This document shows positions 51,516 to 60,344 of a stretch of 60,626 bases of DNA, in pieces. The DNA comes from an uncultured Fibrobacter sp. (GTDB taxonomy: Bacteria; Fibrobacterota; Fibrobacteria; Fibrobacterales; Fibrobacteraceae), in the NCBI GenBank assembly GCA_934691725.1, contig CAKUTF010000014.1, positions 1-60,626 on the forward strand, in the 5' to 3' direction. Each line of letters starts with the position of its first letter. Within the stretch, counting starts at the first letter, position 1. The position numbers and the translations under genes were made by a program. The notes beneath the pieces are model-generated. The model was not told the DNA's origin. It saw only the letters and a list, made by a program, of their open reading frames with translations, and did no database searches.

Positions 51516-52375
51516 GAGAACTTAGAGCTTAGAACTGCGTACATTTAAGTTCAGGGATTAGGGATGAGGGAGTAGGCAGCAGACGTCTAAGAAAATGAGA
51601 AATTAGCAATGAGTAATGAGGAATTGGTCTGCGGACGTTTAAGCTTTTGGGAAGCGGTAAGCGGGACATGGGGTTTCCAAGTGAACCGTTTCTGCGTACT
51701 GTCATTCCCACAGCTCACTACAATGTCATTCCCGTGCTCCGACACGGGAATCTCCTTTCAGATAAGGGATTTGACAGGCTAGCGAGCTTGTCGAGCTACA
51801 GAGCTTAGTTGATAGAATTTAGAGCTTAGAACCGCGGACGTTTAAGCTTAGGGATTAGGGATGAGGGATTAGGGAGTAGTCAGCAGACGTCTAGGTTCAG
51901 TGGATAGCGGTCAGTGAGCTGTGGTCAGAGCCGTGGACATTTAAACTTTTGGGAAGCGTTTAGCGGGACATGGGACGAGGGATTTCGAAGCGAACTGTCT
52001 CCGCGTACTGTCATTCCCCGGCTCGACCGGGGAATCTAGATTATCGGATCAAGTCCGATAATGACAGTTGTCGGGTCACGCCAGGTGTTCAGAGTTTAGA
52101 ACCGCGGACGTTTAAATTTAGGGACTAGGGAAGGGAACAGGGATTAGTCCGTGGACGTTAATCTTCTGGAATACAGAATATAGGCGTCTGTAAATCCAAA
52201 CTCTAAACTCTCAGTTCTAAGCTTAGAACACCCTCCAGGATGACCACTAGAATTAAAAGTTCGTTCAGACTCTTCTAACCACTGACCACTGTTTCCTGAT
52301 TTCTAATTTCTGATTTCTAATTCCTGTTTCCTGATTCCTGATTTCTAATTTCTAACAATACCTTGTCCCGCTTGG
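51497..52375. repeat. Mosaic intergenic repeat block 7, mostly reverse orientation
   Basis: The longest block, about 880 bases. It starts inside the final queH codons and contains two to three full cycles of the reverse-complement modules (AACTTAGTTGAGAGAAC, CTTAGGGATTAGGGATGAGG, GCAGACGTCTA, GTGAACCGTTTCTGCGTACTG). Hairpins: 51728-51751 (stem ATTCCCGTG/CACGGGAAT), 52013-52035 (ATTCCCCGG/CCGGGGAAT, loop CTCGA) and 52040-52062 (ATTATCGGA/TCCGATAAT, loop TCAAG). The end is a run of CTGATTTCTAATTCCTG words. No gene supported. Confidence 0.88.
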
Positions 52376-52410
52376 CGTATCATAAATCAACTTTCAAATT
52401 CTATCCATAA

Positions 52411-52443
52411 AGAAAAGACTTCCGCCGGAGCGGAAGCTTTTCT
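52411..52443 (-). terminator. Intrinsic terminator of the cellulase gene
   Basis: Stem AGAAAAG plus CTTCCGC paired with GCGGAAG plus CTTTTCT (one bulge), loop CGGA. T-rich on the minus strand after the stem. Confidence 0.88.
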
Positions 52444-52457
52444 CTTTGCAGGTTAAG

Positions 52458-54371
52458 TTATCGAATGGAAATGCGCCTTGTCCAATTTTCGGAACCGGAG
52501 CGAACGCGGACGATGTAGGTTCCCGGCAATACGGATTCCAGGGAAACCGAACCGTTAACTTGTGAAATTTGCTTGATGGTGCGGCCTTGCATATCAAAAA
52601 CATCAATATTTGCCGGTTTGACGCTTTGAATTTCCAATACTTTGGCGGAGAATGAAACCGTGAGCGAAAGGGCCGAATGATAACTGGCAATCGCCGTAAC
52701 ATCTTTACCGTCTGACGATTTCAGGGATAGGTTCGAAATCGTGACCTGTTCCCAGCGTGCGCCGGGCATTGTCAGTTTCAGCGTAGCGGTCTCGGTTGCG
52801 CTTGCCGTAAACTGGCACTTGTAAGATTTGGTTTCTCCGGCATTGACGTTTACCTTGTCCGAACAATAGCTGTTGAGAACTGTGGAAATTTCCATCGAAG
52901 AACCTCCGTTTTGCAGGAAGGCATCGAAGGAAAGCGTGTAGGATTCCCCGGCGGTAAGCGTTCCGAGAACCTTGGAAACCTGGCGTTCGCTGTTGTACTC
53001 TTTGGATTGTCCAATGATTACACCGGTATCCGAAGCACTCGAAAGCTGCGTGTTGGATTCCCAGTCGGTCGAGATATTTGACGAGCTGGAAGGAACAGAA
53101 GAGCTGGATAGAATTTCAGAAGAACTGCTGGAAAGAGCTTCCGAGGAACTGGAAATTTGGACCGAGCTGCTCAAAGGCTTTTCGCTGGAGCTGCTTTCCT
53201 TGAAACTGGACGAACTGGATTGGGCGAGACTTGAACTGGAAACGCTGCTTGAACTGTTTTTGGCGGAAGAGCTGCTGGGCTTCTCGGAACTGGAGGAAAG
53301 AGATGTTCCTGAGCAGGCTGTATAAGAAGTCGGAAGAGCTGAGAATACGTTTGTGTTGACCCAGTTTCCGCTTTCGGAATAGTTCCAAGCGCTGCCGCTA
53401 AAATAGGACGCCGTTTCTGCTTTTGTGGATACGGACCAGTTTGCTCCGGAGAGCTTGTTTTGTTTCATCCAGTTATACCAAGTTGCGCTGTAACTTGCGT
53501 TAAATCCTCCGTTGCCGCTAGGCGCCGAGTTTCCCCATTCGGAAACAAATACGGAAAGTCCGCCATTTATGGCCTTGACCGCATTTGCGCCTTGGTTGTC
53601 GATTGTATGCTTGTATTGGTCTTCTCCAGCATAGTAGTGAAATGCGTAGGCGATATTGTTTGCTGTCAAAGGGTTATTTAAGGCCGCATTGGGATATTGA
53701 TCAAAATAAGGCGTACCGACGATAATCAAATTATCCGAATAGTTGCGAATTGTGGAGATGACATCGTTCGCGTAGGAGCGAATCGTTGTCCAATAGTTTT
53801 TGGCACCGGATAGATCAATCCATGGTTCAGTGTTGCAAGCATTCTTCGGCTCGTTGTAAATTTCAAAGATGACATTGTCGTATTTTCCCCATTTTTGAGC
53901 CATTTCGGTAAAAAAGTCTATGGCTGTCGATTTACTCTGCTCAGCGCAATGCGAATGGTAATCGATGATTACGTAGATGTCGTTGTCTATTGCGGCCTGG
54001 ACAACTGTGTTCATGTAAGCGGAATATTTGGATCTATCGGTGGACCAGTTTCCCTCTCCCCAGTCTTCATCCACTCCCATCGGGGCGCGAATCAATTGGA
54101 TCTTATGCTTTTCGACAAGACCTTTGACGATATCTGCGGTCCAAAAATTGGATCCGTCTGTACTGGAAATGCTCCAGAAAAGGCTCATTCCTTGGACGGC
54201 GACTTCGTTTCCCGATGTAGAATAGGCTGGGCAAGAACCGTAGATTCGTCCCTGTCCACTGCTGTTCTTTCCGGCTTGAAGCTGTCCGTATTGGCTAACG
54301 GGACCGATGCGGTTGGCTGCAAACCCACACGATACGGCAACCGCTAACGTCAAAAGAAAGGAATGTTTCAT
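52458..54371 (-). CDS. Secreted GH5 endoglucanase with serine linker, beta-sandwich module and T9SS-like tail
   Basis: 637 residues with a signal peptide (about 1-19). The GH5 barrel spans about 20-345: acid/base Glu174 in IYNEPKN, nucleophile Glu278 in FVSEWGNS, and the conserved HYYAG. A long serine-rich linker (about 355-440) follows, then a beta-sandwich likely to be a carbohydrate-binding module (about 445-560), and a C-terminal 70-residue tail (VFDMQGRTIKQIS, LPGTYIVRV) of the type recognised by type IX secretion. It should cut cellulose or related beta-glucans outside the cell. The start is set at MKHSFLL, behind GCGAGG. Stands alone. Confidence 0.93.
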   Translation of the reverse strand: MKHSFLLTLAVAVSCGFAANRIGPVSQYGQLQAGKNSSGQGRIYGSCPAYSTSGNEVAVQGMSLFWSISSTDGSNFWTADIVKGLVEKHKIQLIRAPMGVDEDWGEGNWSTDRSKYSAYMNTVVQAAIDNDIYVIIDYHSHCAEQSKSTAIDFFTEMAQKWGKYDNVIFEIYNEPKNACNTEPWIDLSGAKNYWTTIRSYANDVISTIRNYSDNLIIVGTPYFDQYPNAALNNPLTANNIAYAFHYYAGEDQYKHTIDNQGANAVKAINGGLSVFVSEWGNSAPSGNGGFNASYSATWYNWMKQNKLSGANWSVSTKAETASYFSGSAWNYSESGNWVNTNVFSALPTSYTACSGTSLSSSSEKPSSSSAKNSSSSVSSSSLAQSSSSSFKESSSSEKPLSSSVQISSSSEALSSSSSEILSSSSVPSSSSNISTDWESNTQLSSASDTGVIIGQSKEYNSERQVSKVLGTLTAGESYTLSFDAFLQNGGSSMEISTVLNSYCSDKVNVNAGETKSYKCQFTASATETATLKLTMPGARWEQVTISNLSLKSSDGKDVTAIASYHSALSLTVSFSAKVLEIQSVKPANIDVFDMQGRTIKQISQVNGSVSLESVLPGTYIVRVRSGSENWTRRISIR

Positions 54372-54529
54372 AAAACCTCGCAAAGGGAAACAGCCTTTAA
54401 TTTATGTATTTCTCCCCAGATTTTTGTAAAAAGCGATTAACATCCGGTTCTTTCTGTTCCCGCTTTGTTCCCTGTGTGATTTGGCGCAAAATGTTTTGGG
54501 GAAAAGTTTGGAGCGGAAAATTTTCGAAT

Positions 54530-54812
54530 GGGATGTGGGACTAGGTAAGCTGGATGAGGGGAATCAGAACTCAGTGAATCGTTGCTAGCTGGAATTAGGA
54601 GTCGGGACTCAGGAATCAGGAGACAGAATGGAAACGGAACACGGGAAGAGGGGCGAGAAATATCAAAACTTAGAACTGAGATTTTGAAGTTTAGACTTGC
54701 GGATGTCTATATTCTTTATTCCAGAAGATTAATGTCCGCGTTCGTTTCCCGTATAGCGTGTCCCTCGTACCGCTTCCTGAAAGCTTAGATGTCCGCGGTT
54801 CTAAGCTCTATC
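54530..54812. repeat. Mosaic intergenic repeat block 8
   Basis: Gene-less stretch upstream of the cellulase and at the 3' end of dapF. Words: AATCAGGAGACAGAATGG, ACTTAGAACTGAGA, GTGTCCCTCGTACCGCTTCC, AAGCTTAGATGTCCGCGG and TTCTAAGCTCTA. It runs into the dapF stop codon (minus strand TAG within TAGAGCTTAGA). 54372-54529 is the AT-rich cellulase upstream region. No hairpin of the ATTCC type was seen here. Confidence 0.82.
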
Positions 54813-55626
54813 CGCCAAATGTCCCATCGAACACGAACTCCGCGGGTCCGGTCATCATCACGTGGGAATTGTCCTTTCGCCATTCGATGTGGAGCGTTCC
54901 TCCCAGAAGTTCCAAATCGATTTCTCGGTCGGTTTTTCCATTGAGGACGCAGGCGACGAGCGTTGCGCAGGCTCCGGTTCCGCAAGCGAGCGTTTCGCCG
55001 GTTCCGCGTTCCCAGACCCGCATTTTCGCATGGCCCGGGTTCAGCACTTCGACAAATTCGATGTTCGCCTTTCGCGGAAAAACCTTATCGGTTTCGTAAA
55101 GAGGGCCTTTGGAATGCACGGGCGCAGAATCAACGCTTTCGACAAATGTCACCGCATGAGGATTTCCCATCGAGACGCAGGTGAAATTTCGACCATCGAG
55201 TACGATGCGATTGGTTTCTGCAGCGACAGGAATTTTTGACGGTTCGAGAATCGGCGCGCCCATGTCGATTGTCGCCGACAAAAACCGTTCGCCTTCGCGA
55301 TGGATGACGATATGCTTGATTCCCGCTCCTGTTTCGAGGTCGAATTCATCCTTGGATTTGTTAAAGAAGCGTTCCCAGGCAAAGCGTGCGACGCATCGGC
55401 TTGCGTTTCCGCACATTTCCGATTCGCTGCCGTCGGGGTTGAACATCCGCATCCGGATATCCGCCTTGTCGGAATGGCAAATCAGGACAAGACCGTCCGA
55501 GCCGACGCCGAAATGCCTATCGGAAATTTTCCGGGAAAGTTCTGCGGGATTTTTGACGATATCTTCCCGGTTGTCGATATAGATGTAGTCGTTTCCCGCA
55601 CCTTGCATCTTGGTAAAGGAAATCAT
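54808..55626 (-). CDS. dapF: Diaminopimelate epimerase
   Basis: 272 residues. Converts LL- to meso-diaminopimelate for lysine and peptidoglycan without a cofactor. The two catalytic cysteines are visible: Cys72 in MCGNASRC and the Cys of ACGTGACA. It overlaps mnmA upstream by 4 bases. The stop TAG lies at the edge of a repeat word. Confidence 0.97.
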   Translation of the reverse strand: MISFTKMQGAGNDYIYIDNREDIVKNPAELSRKISDRHFGVGSDGLVLICHSDKADIRMRMFNPDGSESEMCGNASRCVARFAWERFFNKSKDEFDLETGAGIKHIVIHREGERFLSATIDMGAPILEPSKIPVAAETNRIVLDGRNFTCVSMGNPHAVTFVESVDSAPVHSKGPLYETDKVFPRKANIEFVEVLNPGHAKMRVWERGTGETLACGTGACATLVACVLNGKTDREIDLELLGGTLHIEWRKDNSHVMMTGPAEFVFDGTFGG

Positions 55627-56705
55627 AAAAGTTTCTCCTTGAACGCTTCGTCGATGATTCCGCTCGCGAGGACGGCGTCGTCTCTGTATAGGGCGACGAT
55701 CTGCCCGGGCGTTACGGACATTTGTGGTTCGTCGAATGTTACGTACAAATTGTCTCCGTCGATTTTGAATTTCGCCGGGACAAGGTTTTTTCCGTGCCGG
55801 ATCTTGGCGAGGGCAGTCCCTTCGGTTTCGGATTCGTCGAGAAGCAATCGGTTGATGCCGTGAGCCTTTAGGGAGCGGGAAAAAAGTTCTTCCTTTGTGC
55901 CCAAGACGACCTGGTTCTTGTGCGGATCGAGCCGGATGACAAACAGCGGTTCCTTGAGACCGCCGATTCCGAGACCTTTGCGTTGGCCAATCGTGTAATA
56001 GACGATTCCTCCGTGCTTGCCGAGAACCTTGCCGTTTGTATCGACGATATCGCCCGGCCTAATATCTTCCTTGTCGAACAGGACAGAGTAATCGTCGCAT
56101 TCGATAAAGTCCTGGCTTTCGGGCTTTTTTGCCAAGTCTTCAAAACCGGATTCAGCGGCGAGAGCCTTGACTTCGTGCTTGGTCAGTTCGCCGAGCGGGA
56201 AAACGACGCGGGAAAGCTGGGCGGGGGAGAGCCTCGAAAGGAAATAGGTCTGGTCCTTGGTGTGGTCGATTGCCCGACGCAAAAGTTTTCCGCCATCGGA
56301 AACCCGCGCGTAGTGGCCTGTGGCGAAGATGTCGAAATCGAGCAGCCTGTGTGCGCAGTCGATTAGAAATCCGAATTTCATTTTCTGGTTGCATTTGACA
56401 CAAGGGTTCGGCGTGCGCCCTGCCTTGTATTCGGACTTGAAATAATCGAGAACGTTTCTTTTGTATTGTTCGGCTAGCGGGATGACTTCGTACTCGATGC
56501 CGAGCCGTTTGGCGATATTTTCCGTTTCGACGAGCTCCCGGGCTTCTCCGGGACCGAAGCAGCCGCTCTGTCCGCGATCCGGGATGGGAACGGAACCGTC
56601 CCATAGGCTCATGGTGACACCGACGACCGAATGTCCCTGTTTTTTGAGGAGATAGGCGGTCATCGTCGAATCGACACCGCCGGAAAGTCCGACTGCGATT
56701 TTCAT
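55623..56705 (-). CDS. mnmA: tRNA-specific 2-thiouridylase MnmA
   Basis: 360 residues. Installs the 2-thio group at U34 of tRNA-Glu, -Gln and -Lys. The PP-loop SGGVDS is at residues 8-13. The cysteine pattern differs from E. coli: CVKC (Cys102, Cys105) and FIEC (Cys203), so a CxxC plus one cysteine instead of two single cysteines. Three cysteines placed this way would fit the iron-sulfur dependent MnmA class, which is an inference. The start at MKIAVGLSGG is preferred over an upstream extension. Confidence 0.94.
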   Translation of the reverse strand: MKIAVGLSGGVDSTMTAYLLKKQGHSVVGVTMSLWDGSVPIPDRGQSGCFGPGEARELVETENIAKRLGIEYEVIPLAEQYKRNVLDYFKSEYKAGRTPNPCVKCNQKMKFGFLIDCAHRLLDFDIFATGHYARVSDGGKLLRRAIDHTKDQTYFLSRLSPAQLSRVVFPLGELTKHEVKALAAESGFEDLAKKPESQDFIECDDYSVLFDKEDIRPGDIVDTNGKVLGKHGGIVYYTIGQRKGLGIGGLKEPLFVIRLDPHKNQVVLGTKEELFSRSLKAHGINRLLLDESETEGTALAKIRHGKNLVPAKFKIDGDNLYVTFDEPQMSVTPGQIVALYRDDAVLASGIIDEAFKEKLL

Positions 56706-56758
56706 ATTCCAAATATAGGAAATGGAGAATCTTTCCAAAAAATACTACCTTTCCCTGT

Positions 56759-57022
56759 ATGGATATTGCAAATTGGCGAACGAGAATTGACGAACTCGAA
56801 AACGTGATTATCGAGCTTTTGAACAAGCGGGCCGAATATGCGGTGGAAATCGGCAAGATCAAGAAGGCGAACGGTCTTCCCGTGTTGGATGCATCGCGTG
56901 AAAGGGAAATTCTCGATCGCGTCGCGGCGAAGGCGGTAAAGCATCCCGGTCCGCTTTCCCCGGAATCGATGCAACGGATTTTCCAGGCGATCATGGCGGA
57001 AACCCGGCAGGTGGAAAAATAA
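56759..57022 (+). CDS. Chorismate mutase, AroQ type
   Basis: 87-residue all-helical chorismate mutase turning chorismate to prephenate. Typical elements: RTRIDELENVIIELLNKRAEYAVEIGKIK, where Arg, Glu and Lys line the active site, and the DASREREIL segment. Its stop overlaps the start of the prephenate dehydrogenase gene (TAATG), so both steps toward tyrosine are coupled. Confidence 0.93.
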   Translation: MDIANWRTRIDELENVIIELLNKRAEYAVEIGKIKKANGLPVLDASREREILDRVAAKAVKHPGPLSPESMQRIFQAIMAETRQVEK

Positions 57023-58131
57023 TGTTTTCTTTCAAACGGATCACTTTTGTCGGCTTTGGACTTTTGGCGAGCTCTCTTGCTGCCGCTTTCAAACAGGTGA
57101 AATCCCGGACGGTTATCCGGGCTGTCAGTTCCCCGAAAACGCTTTTGCGCGCGAAAGAACTGAAGCTCGCCGATGAAACGTTCACTTATGACGAACTTGA
57201 AAAATGGGTCGAAGGTTCGGATGTCATCCTGCTTTGCACGCCGATTTCGGGAATCCTTTCGATGCTTGAAAAGCTCTCGAAGTTCAAGCCTTCGCACCCG
57301 GTTCTCGTATCGGATATCGGCAGTACCAAGGCCGAAATCTGCAGGGCGGGTTCCCTTTTGCAGGAACCGTTTCGCTTTGTCGGCGGGCATCCGATGGCGG
57401 GTTCGGAAAAGCATTCGCTAGAGTTCAACGATCCGTCCCTTTTTGAAAACGCTTACTGGTTCGTCTGCCCGGAAGAGGAATTGCCAGAAGAATCCTACAA
57501 GCCGCTTTCCGAAATCATCGCGTTTGTCGGAGCGTCGCAAGTCGTCTTTCCGCCGGAGCATCACGACCAGACGGTCGCCTGGGTCAGCCATATGCCGCAG
57601 ATGGCAAGTTCAAGCCTTGCCGCGAACATTCCGGAAAGACTTCTCGAAAACGGTTACCAGCATTTTGCCGGAAGAGCGTTCCGCGATATGACACGAATCG
57701 CCGCTTCGAGCTGGGCGATGTGGAAAGACGTGGCGGAAACAAACAAGCCGGAGATTCTCCGGGCGATGGACGAATATATTTCCGGGCTTGTGGCGACGCG
57801 TTCGGCAATAGAAAAAATCCCAGTGGACGAAGAAACGCTGCACCAAATTTTTCTCAAAGGCAACGATGGGCGGGCGTCGCTGTTCGCACCGGGAAAAAAC
57901 GTGGGCAACAGTTTTTTCCAGCTGACCGTCCAGCTGAAAGATGAACCGGGAACTCTCATTTCGGTTCTGGAACCCTTGGCAAAAGCGGGATTGAATGTTC
58001 GCGATGTCGAGCTGATGAAGGTTCGGGAAAATGTCGCCGGGACGCTTCTTATCGCGTTTAAGACGGAAGTCCAGGCGAATGCGGCGCGGGAACTTTTACG
58101 CCGGTTGAATTTTGAAGTCACGGAACGCTGA
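57022..58131 (+). CDS. tyrA: Prephenate dehydrogenase with C-terminal ACT domain
   Basis: 369 residues. NAD-dependent oxidative decarboxylation of prephenate to hydroxyphenylpyruvate. The Rossmann motif is a variant, GFGLLASSLAAAF instead of the usual GxGLIGGS. The catalytic-His segment VGGHPMAGSE and a conserved SDIGSTKAEI are present. The ACT domain (about 295-369; LKDEPGTLISVLEPLAKAGLNV) probably binds tyrosine for feedback control. It is followed at once by the EPSP-synthase-like gene. Confidence 0.93.
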   Translation: MFSFKRITFVGFGLLASSLAAAFKQVKSRTVIRAVSSPKTLLRAKELKLADETFTYDELEKWVEGSDVILLCTPISGILSMLEKLSKFKPSHPVLVSDIGSTKAEICRAGSLLQEPFRFVGGHPMAGSEKHSLEFNDPSLFENAYWFVCPEEELPEESYKPLSEIIAFVGASQVVFPPEHHDQTVAWVSHMPQMASSSLAANIPERLLENGYQHFAGRAFRDMTRIAASSWAMWKDVAETNKPEILRAMDEYISGLVATRSAIEKIPVDEETLHQIFLKGNDGRASLFAPGKNVGNSFFQLTVQLKDEPGTLISVLEPLAKAGLNVRDVELMKVRENVAGTLLIAFKTEVQANAARELLRRLNFEVTER

Positions 58132-59465
58132 TGAGTGAATTTGTACTGAATCCGGACAGGGAACTTGCCGAGGATGTCCTGGTGATGGGGCTTCTCGTGA
58201 ACGGGCGGACGACATTGGACGATTTCGTCTTTACCGAACGGACGCGTACGCTTGCCGACTTGCTTCGGGAATTCGGGCTTGTCGTTGAAGAAAAAGGGAC
58301 GAATACGATTCTTTCCGGAGTCGGATTTTCCTACAAGGTTCCGCCTCTCTTGAAAATCCCGGAAAGCGAAAACGCGATGGCACTGCTTTTGGCCTTGGCT
58401 TCTCGCGACGAGGATACGCTCTATACGGTTACGGGTTCCGAGCGGATGCTTCAAAAGGCGAAAACTTTTTTGTCGGAAGTCTTTGGAGCTGTCATCGAAA
58501 GCGAAGGACAAAACGCATCGGGCCGGACGCTTGCGGTACATTTTGTAAAAGTTCTCCCCGTCCTAAAAGAAACAAGAGAAGGTTGCATTCCCTATCTGGC
58601 GAAGAATGCGGTACTTTTGAACGCCCTTGTCTGCGGAAAGAACATCGATTGCGAAGAACGTTTTCCGATACGCTCTGAATTTGTGGAGATGCTTGCCTAT
58701 TTCGGTGCGAATCTCCATGTGCAGACGACGGGGGCGTTAGAAATGAGCGAACTTGAACGTCGCATGGCAAAGGCTCGCGGAGTTCGGACGGAACGCCGGA
58801 CAAAAACGGTGATTTCCGAAACAAAAATTTTGACAAGCCGAGATTACTTTGTTCCCGGGGATCCGACAGAAGCGTGCGCTCTTGCCGCCTTGGCCGTTCT
58901 TTCGCCCGAGTTCAAAGGGAAAAAAGTGACGCTGAAAAACGTATTGGTCGAAACGGATCGGGCGGGTGCTTTTGCCGCGCTAAAGCGGATGGGAGCGCAT
59001 ATCGACCAGGGAACAAGGCGCGAGCGTTATGGAACGGCCTATGCCGATGTCACTGCGGTCTATGAAAAAAGGCTTTCATCCCGACGCCTCGCAGAAGATA
59101 TTCTCTGCACATGTCTCGAAGAGTATCCGTTTATCGCGCTTGCCGCATGCACTGCAGAAGGCGAAAGCATCCTTCGGATTCCCGACAGCCTTTCAAAAGA
59201 ACTGCGCCCGCGCTGTGAATCTCTCGCCAGAAATTTAAAGCAGACCGGTGCCCAGATCGGCGTCTATGAAGAGGGACTTGTCATTCGCGGAAAGGAGGAA
59301 CTCGACGCGGGAACATTCGACGCCGAAAACGATCCTGTTCTGGAATTGATGTTCGGCGCCCTTTCCCTATTTTCACACGGCGAAACGGTTATAGAAAATG
59401 AAGGGCATGTGAAAAACGTTTTTCCTGGGATTACAGATAAATTAAAAGAAATGGCGTTGTCATGA
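58131..59465 (+). CDS. EPSP-synthase-like paralogue lacking catalytic motifs
   Basis: 444 residues, similar in length and layout to AroA. Where AroA has VPGSKSITNRALLLAAL, this protein has NPDRELAEDVLVMGLLVNG, losing the PEP/phosphate Lys, Ser and Arg. KETDR becomes ELRPR and DHRMAM becomes EYPFIAL. Fold-level matches remain, for example LKNVLVETDRAGAFAALKRMGA and the RNLKQTGAQIGVYEEGLVI repeat. A true aroA is present at 38017, so this copy is probably not the enzyme of the pathway. It is coupled at both ends (TGATG with tyrA, ATGA with nadK). A regulatory, scaffolding or other enolpyruvyl function are options. Confidence 0.8.
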   Translation: MSEFVLNPDRELAEDVLVMGLLVNGRTTLDDFVFTERTRTLADLLREFGLVVEEKGTNTILSGVGFSYKVPPLLKIPESENAMALLLALASRDEDTLYTVTGSERMLQKAKTFLSEVFGAVIESEGQNASGRTLAVHFVKVLPVLKETREGCIPYLAKNAVLLNALVCGKNIDCEERFPIRSEFVEMLAYFGANLHVQTTGALEMSELERRMAKARGVRTERRTKTVISETKILTSRDYFVPGDPTEACALAALAVLSPEFKGKKVTLKNVLVETDRAGAFAALKRMGAHIDQGTRRERYGTAYADVTAVYEKRLSSRRLAEDILCTCLEEYPFIALAACTAEGESILRIPDSLSKELRPRCESLARNLKQTGAQIGVYEEGLVIRGKEELDAGTFDAENDPVLELMFGALSLFSHGETVIENEGHVKNVFPGITDKLKEMALS

Positions 59466-60343
59466 AGTTTTCGAAAATAGGCATTGTGGGATTTAAGGGG
59501 AAAAGCCCCGAACTTTTGAAAGCATTGGAAGAAATTTCCTTGTTTGCCGCAAAGCACAGGGAAATTTCTTTTTGTGCCGTCGATGTCCTTAGGGATATCG
59601 TTCCGCGGGGAATCCGCATTGTGGGCGAACGTTCGCTTCGCAAGTGTTCCCTGTTGATAGCGATTGGTGGTGACGGGACTTTTTTGAGCTCGGCGCGAAT
59701 CGCCTTGGGATTGAACATTCCCATTTTGGGAGTCAATGCGGGCCGCATCGGATTTCTCACCGAAACGCCGGTCGAAAATCTTTCGGATGCGTTGAACGCG
59801 CTTGTTGTCGGGGATTTTTCAACGCGAGACCGGATCATGATAGATGCCAAAATCTATCACGGGAAAAAAGTGATTGCGATGGAAACCGTCTTGAACGAAG
59901 TCCATGTCCGCGCCCACGCTCCCGATCGGATGGTAAACGTCAATGTCGAATACAACGGACGACCGCTGACCGAATACTGGGCGGATTCCCTTCTTGTTTC
60001 GACGCCGACGGGAAGCACGGCCTATAATCTTTCTGCCGGAGGTCCCATCATCTATCCTTCGACACAGGCTTTTGCGATTACGCCGGTCGCTCCGAGCAGC
60101 CTTTCGGTCCGCGCCCTGATCATTCCTTCGACTTCGGTCTGTAAAATCATGTCTGCGGTAAATGCTCCGCTGGACTTGGTTTTTGACGGTCGGATTACCC
60201 ATGTTTTGGAAGCGGGTGATTCCGTATCCCTTTCGGCGAGCAAGGAAGTTACCACGTTCATCCGGATGAAAAATACGGGCTTTGTCAATGCGCTTCGCGG
60301 AAAGCTCGGCTGGACAGGAAAGCCGAAACTTGCGCAAAGATGA
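59462..60343 (+). CDS. nadK: NAD kinase
   Basis: 293 residues. Makes NADP from NAD and ATP or polyphosphate. GGDGTFL (69-75) and the NADP-binding VSTPTGSTAYNLSAGGPI are intact, as is NAGRIGFL. Last of the chorismate mutase to nadK set. No terminator of the usual type follows; a repeat block begins within a few bases. Confidence 0.96.
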   Translation: MKFSKIGIVGFKGKSPELLKALEEISLFAAKHREISFCAVDVLRDIVPRGIRIVGERSLRKCSLLIAIGGDGTFLSSARIALGLNIPILGVNAGRIGFLTETPVENLSDALNALVVGDFSTRDRIMIDAKIYHGKKVIAMETVLNEVHVRAHAPDRMVNVNVEYNGRPLTEYWADSLLVSTPTGSTAYNLSAGGPIIYPSTQAFAITPVAPSSLSVRALIIPSTSVCKIMSAVNAPLDLVFDGRITHVLEAGDSVSLSASKEVTTFIRMKNTGFVNALRGKLGWTGKPKLAQR

Positions 60344-60344
60344 G

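Noticed and set aside
51541..51570. Telomere-like GGGATTAGGGATGAGGG runs
   Set aside because: They are one module among many in internal intergenic blocks and occur in both orientations; nothing suggests a chromosome end.
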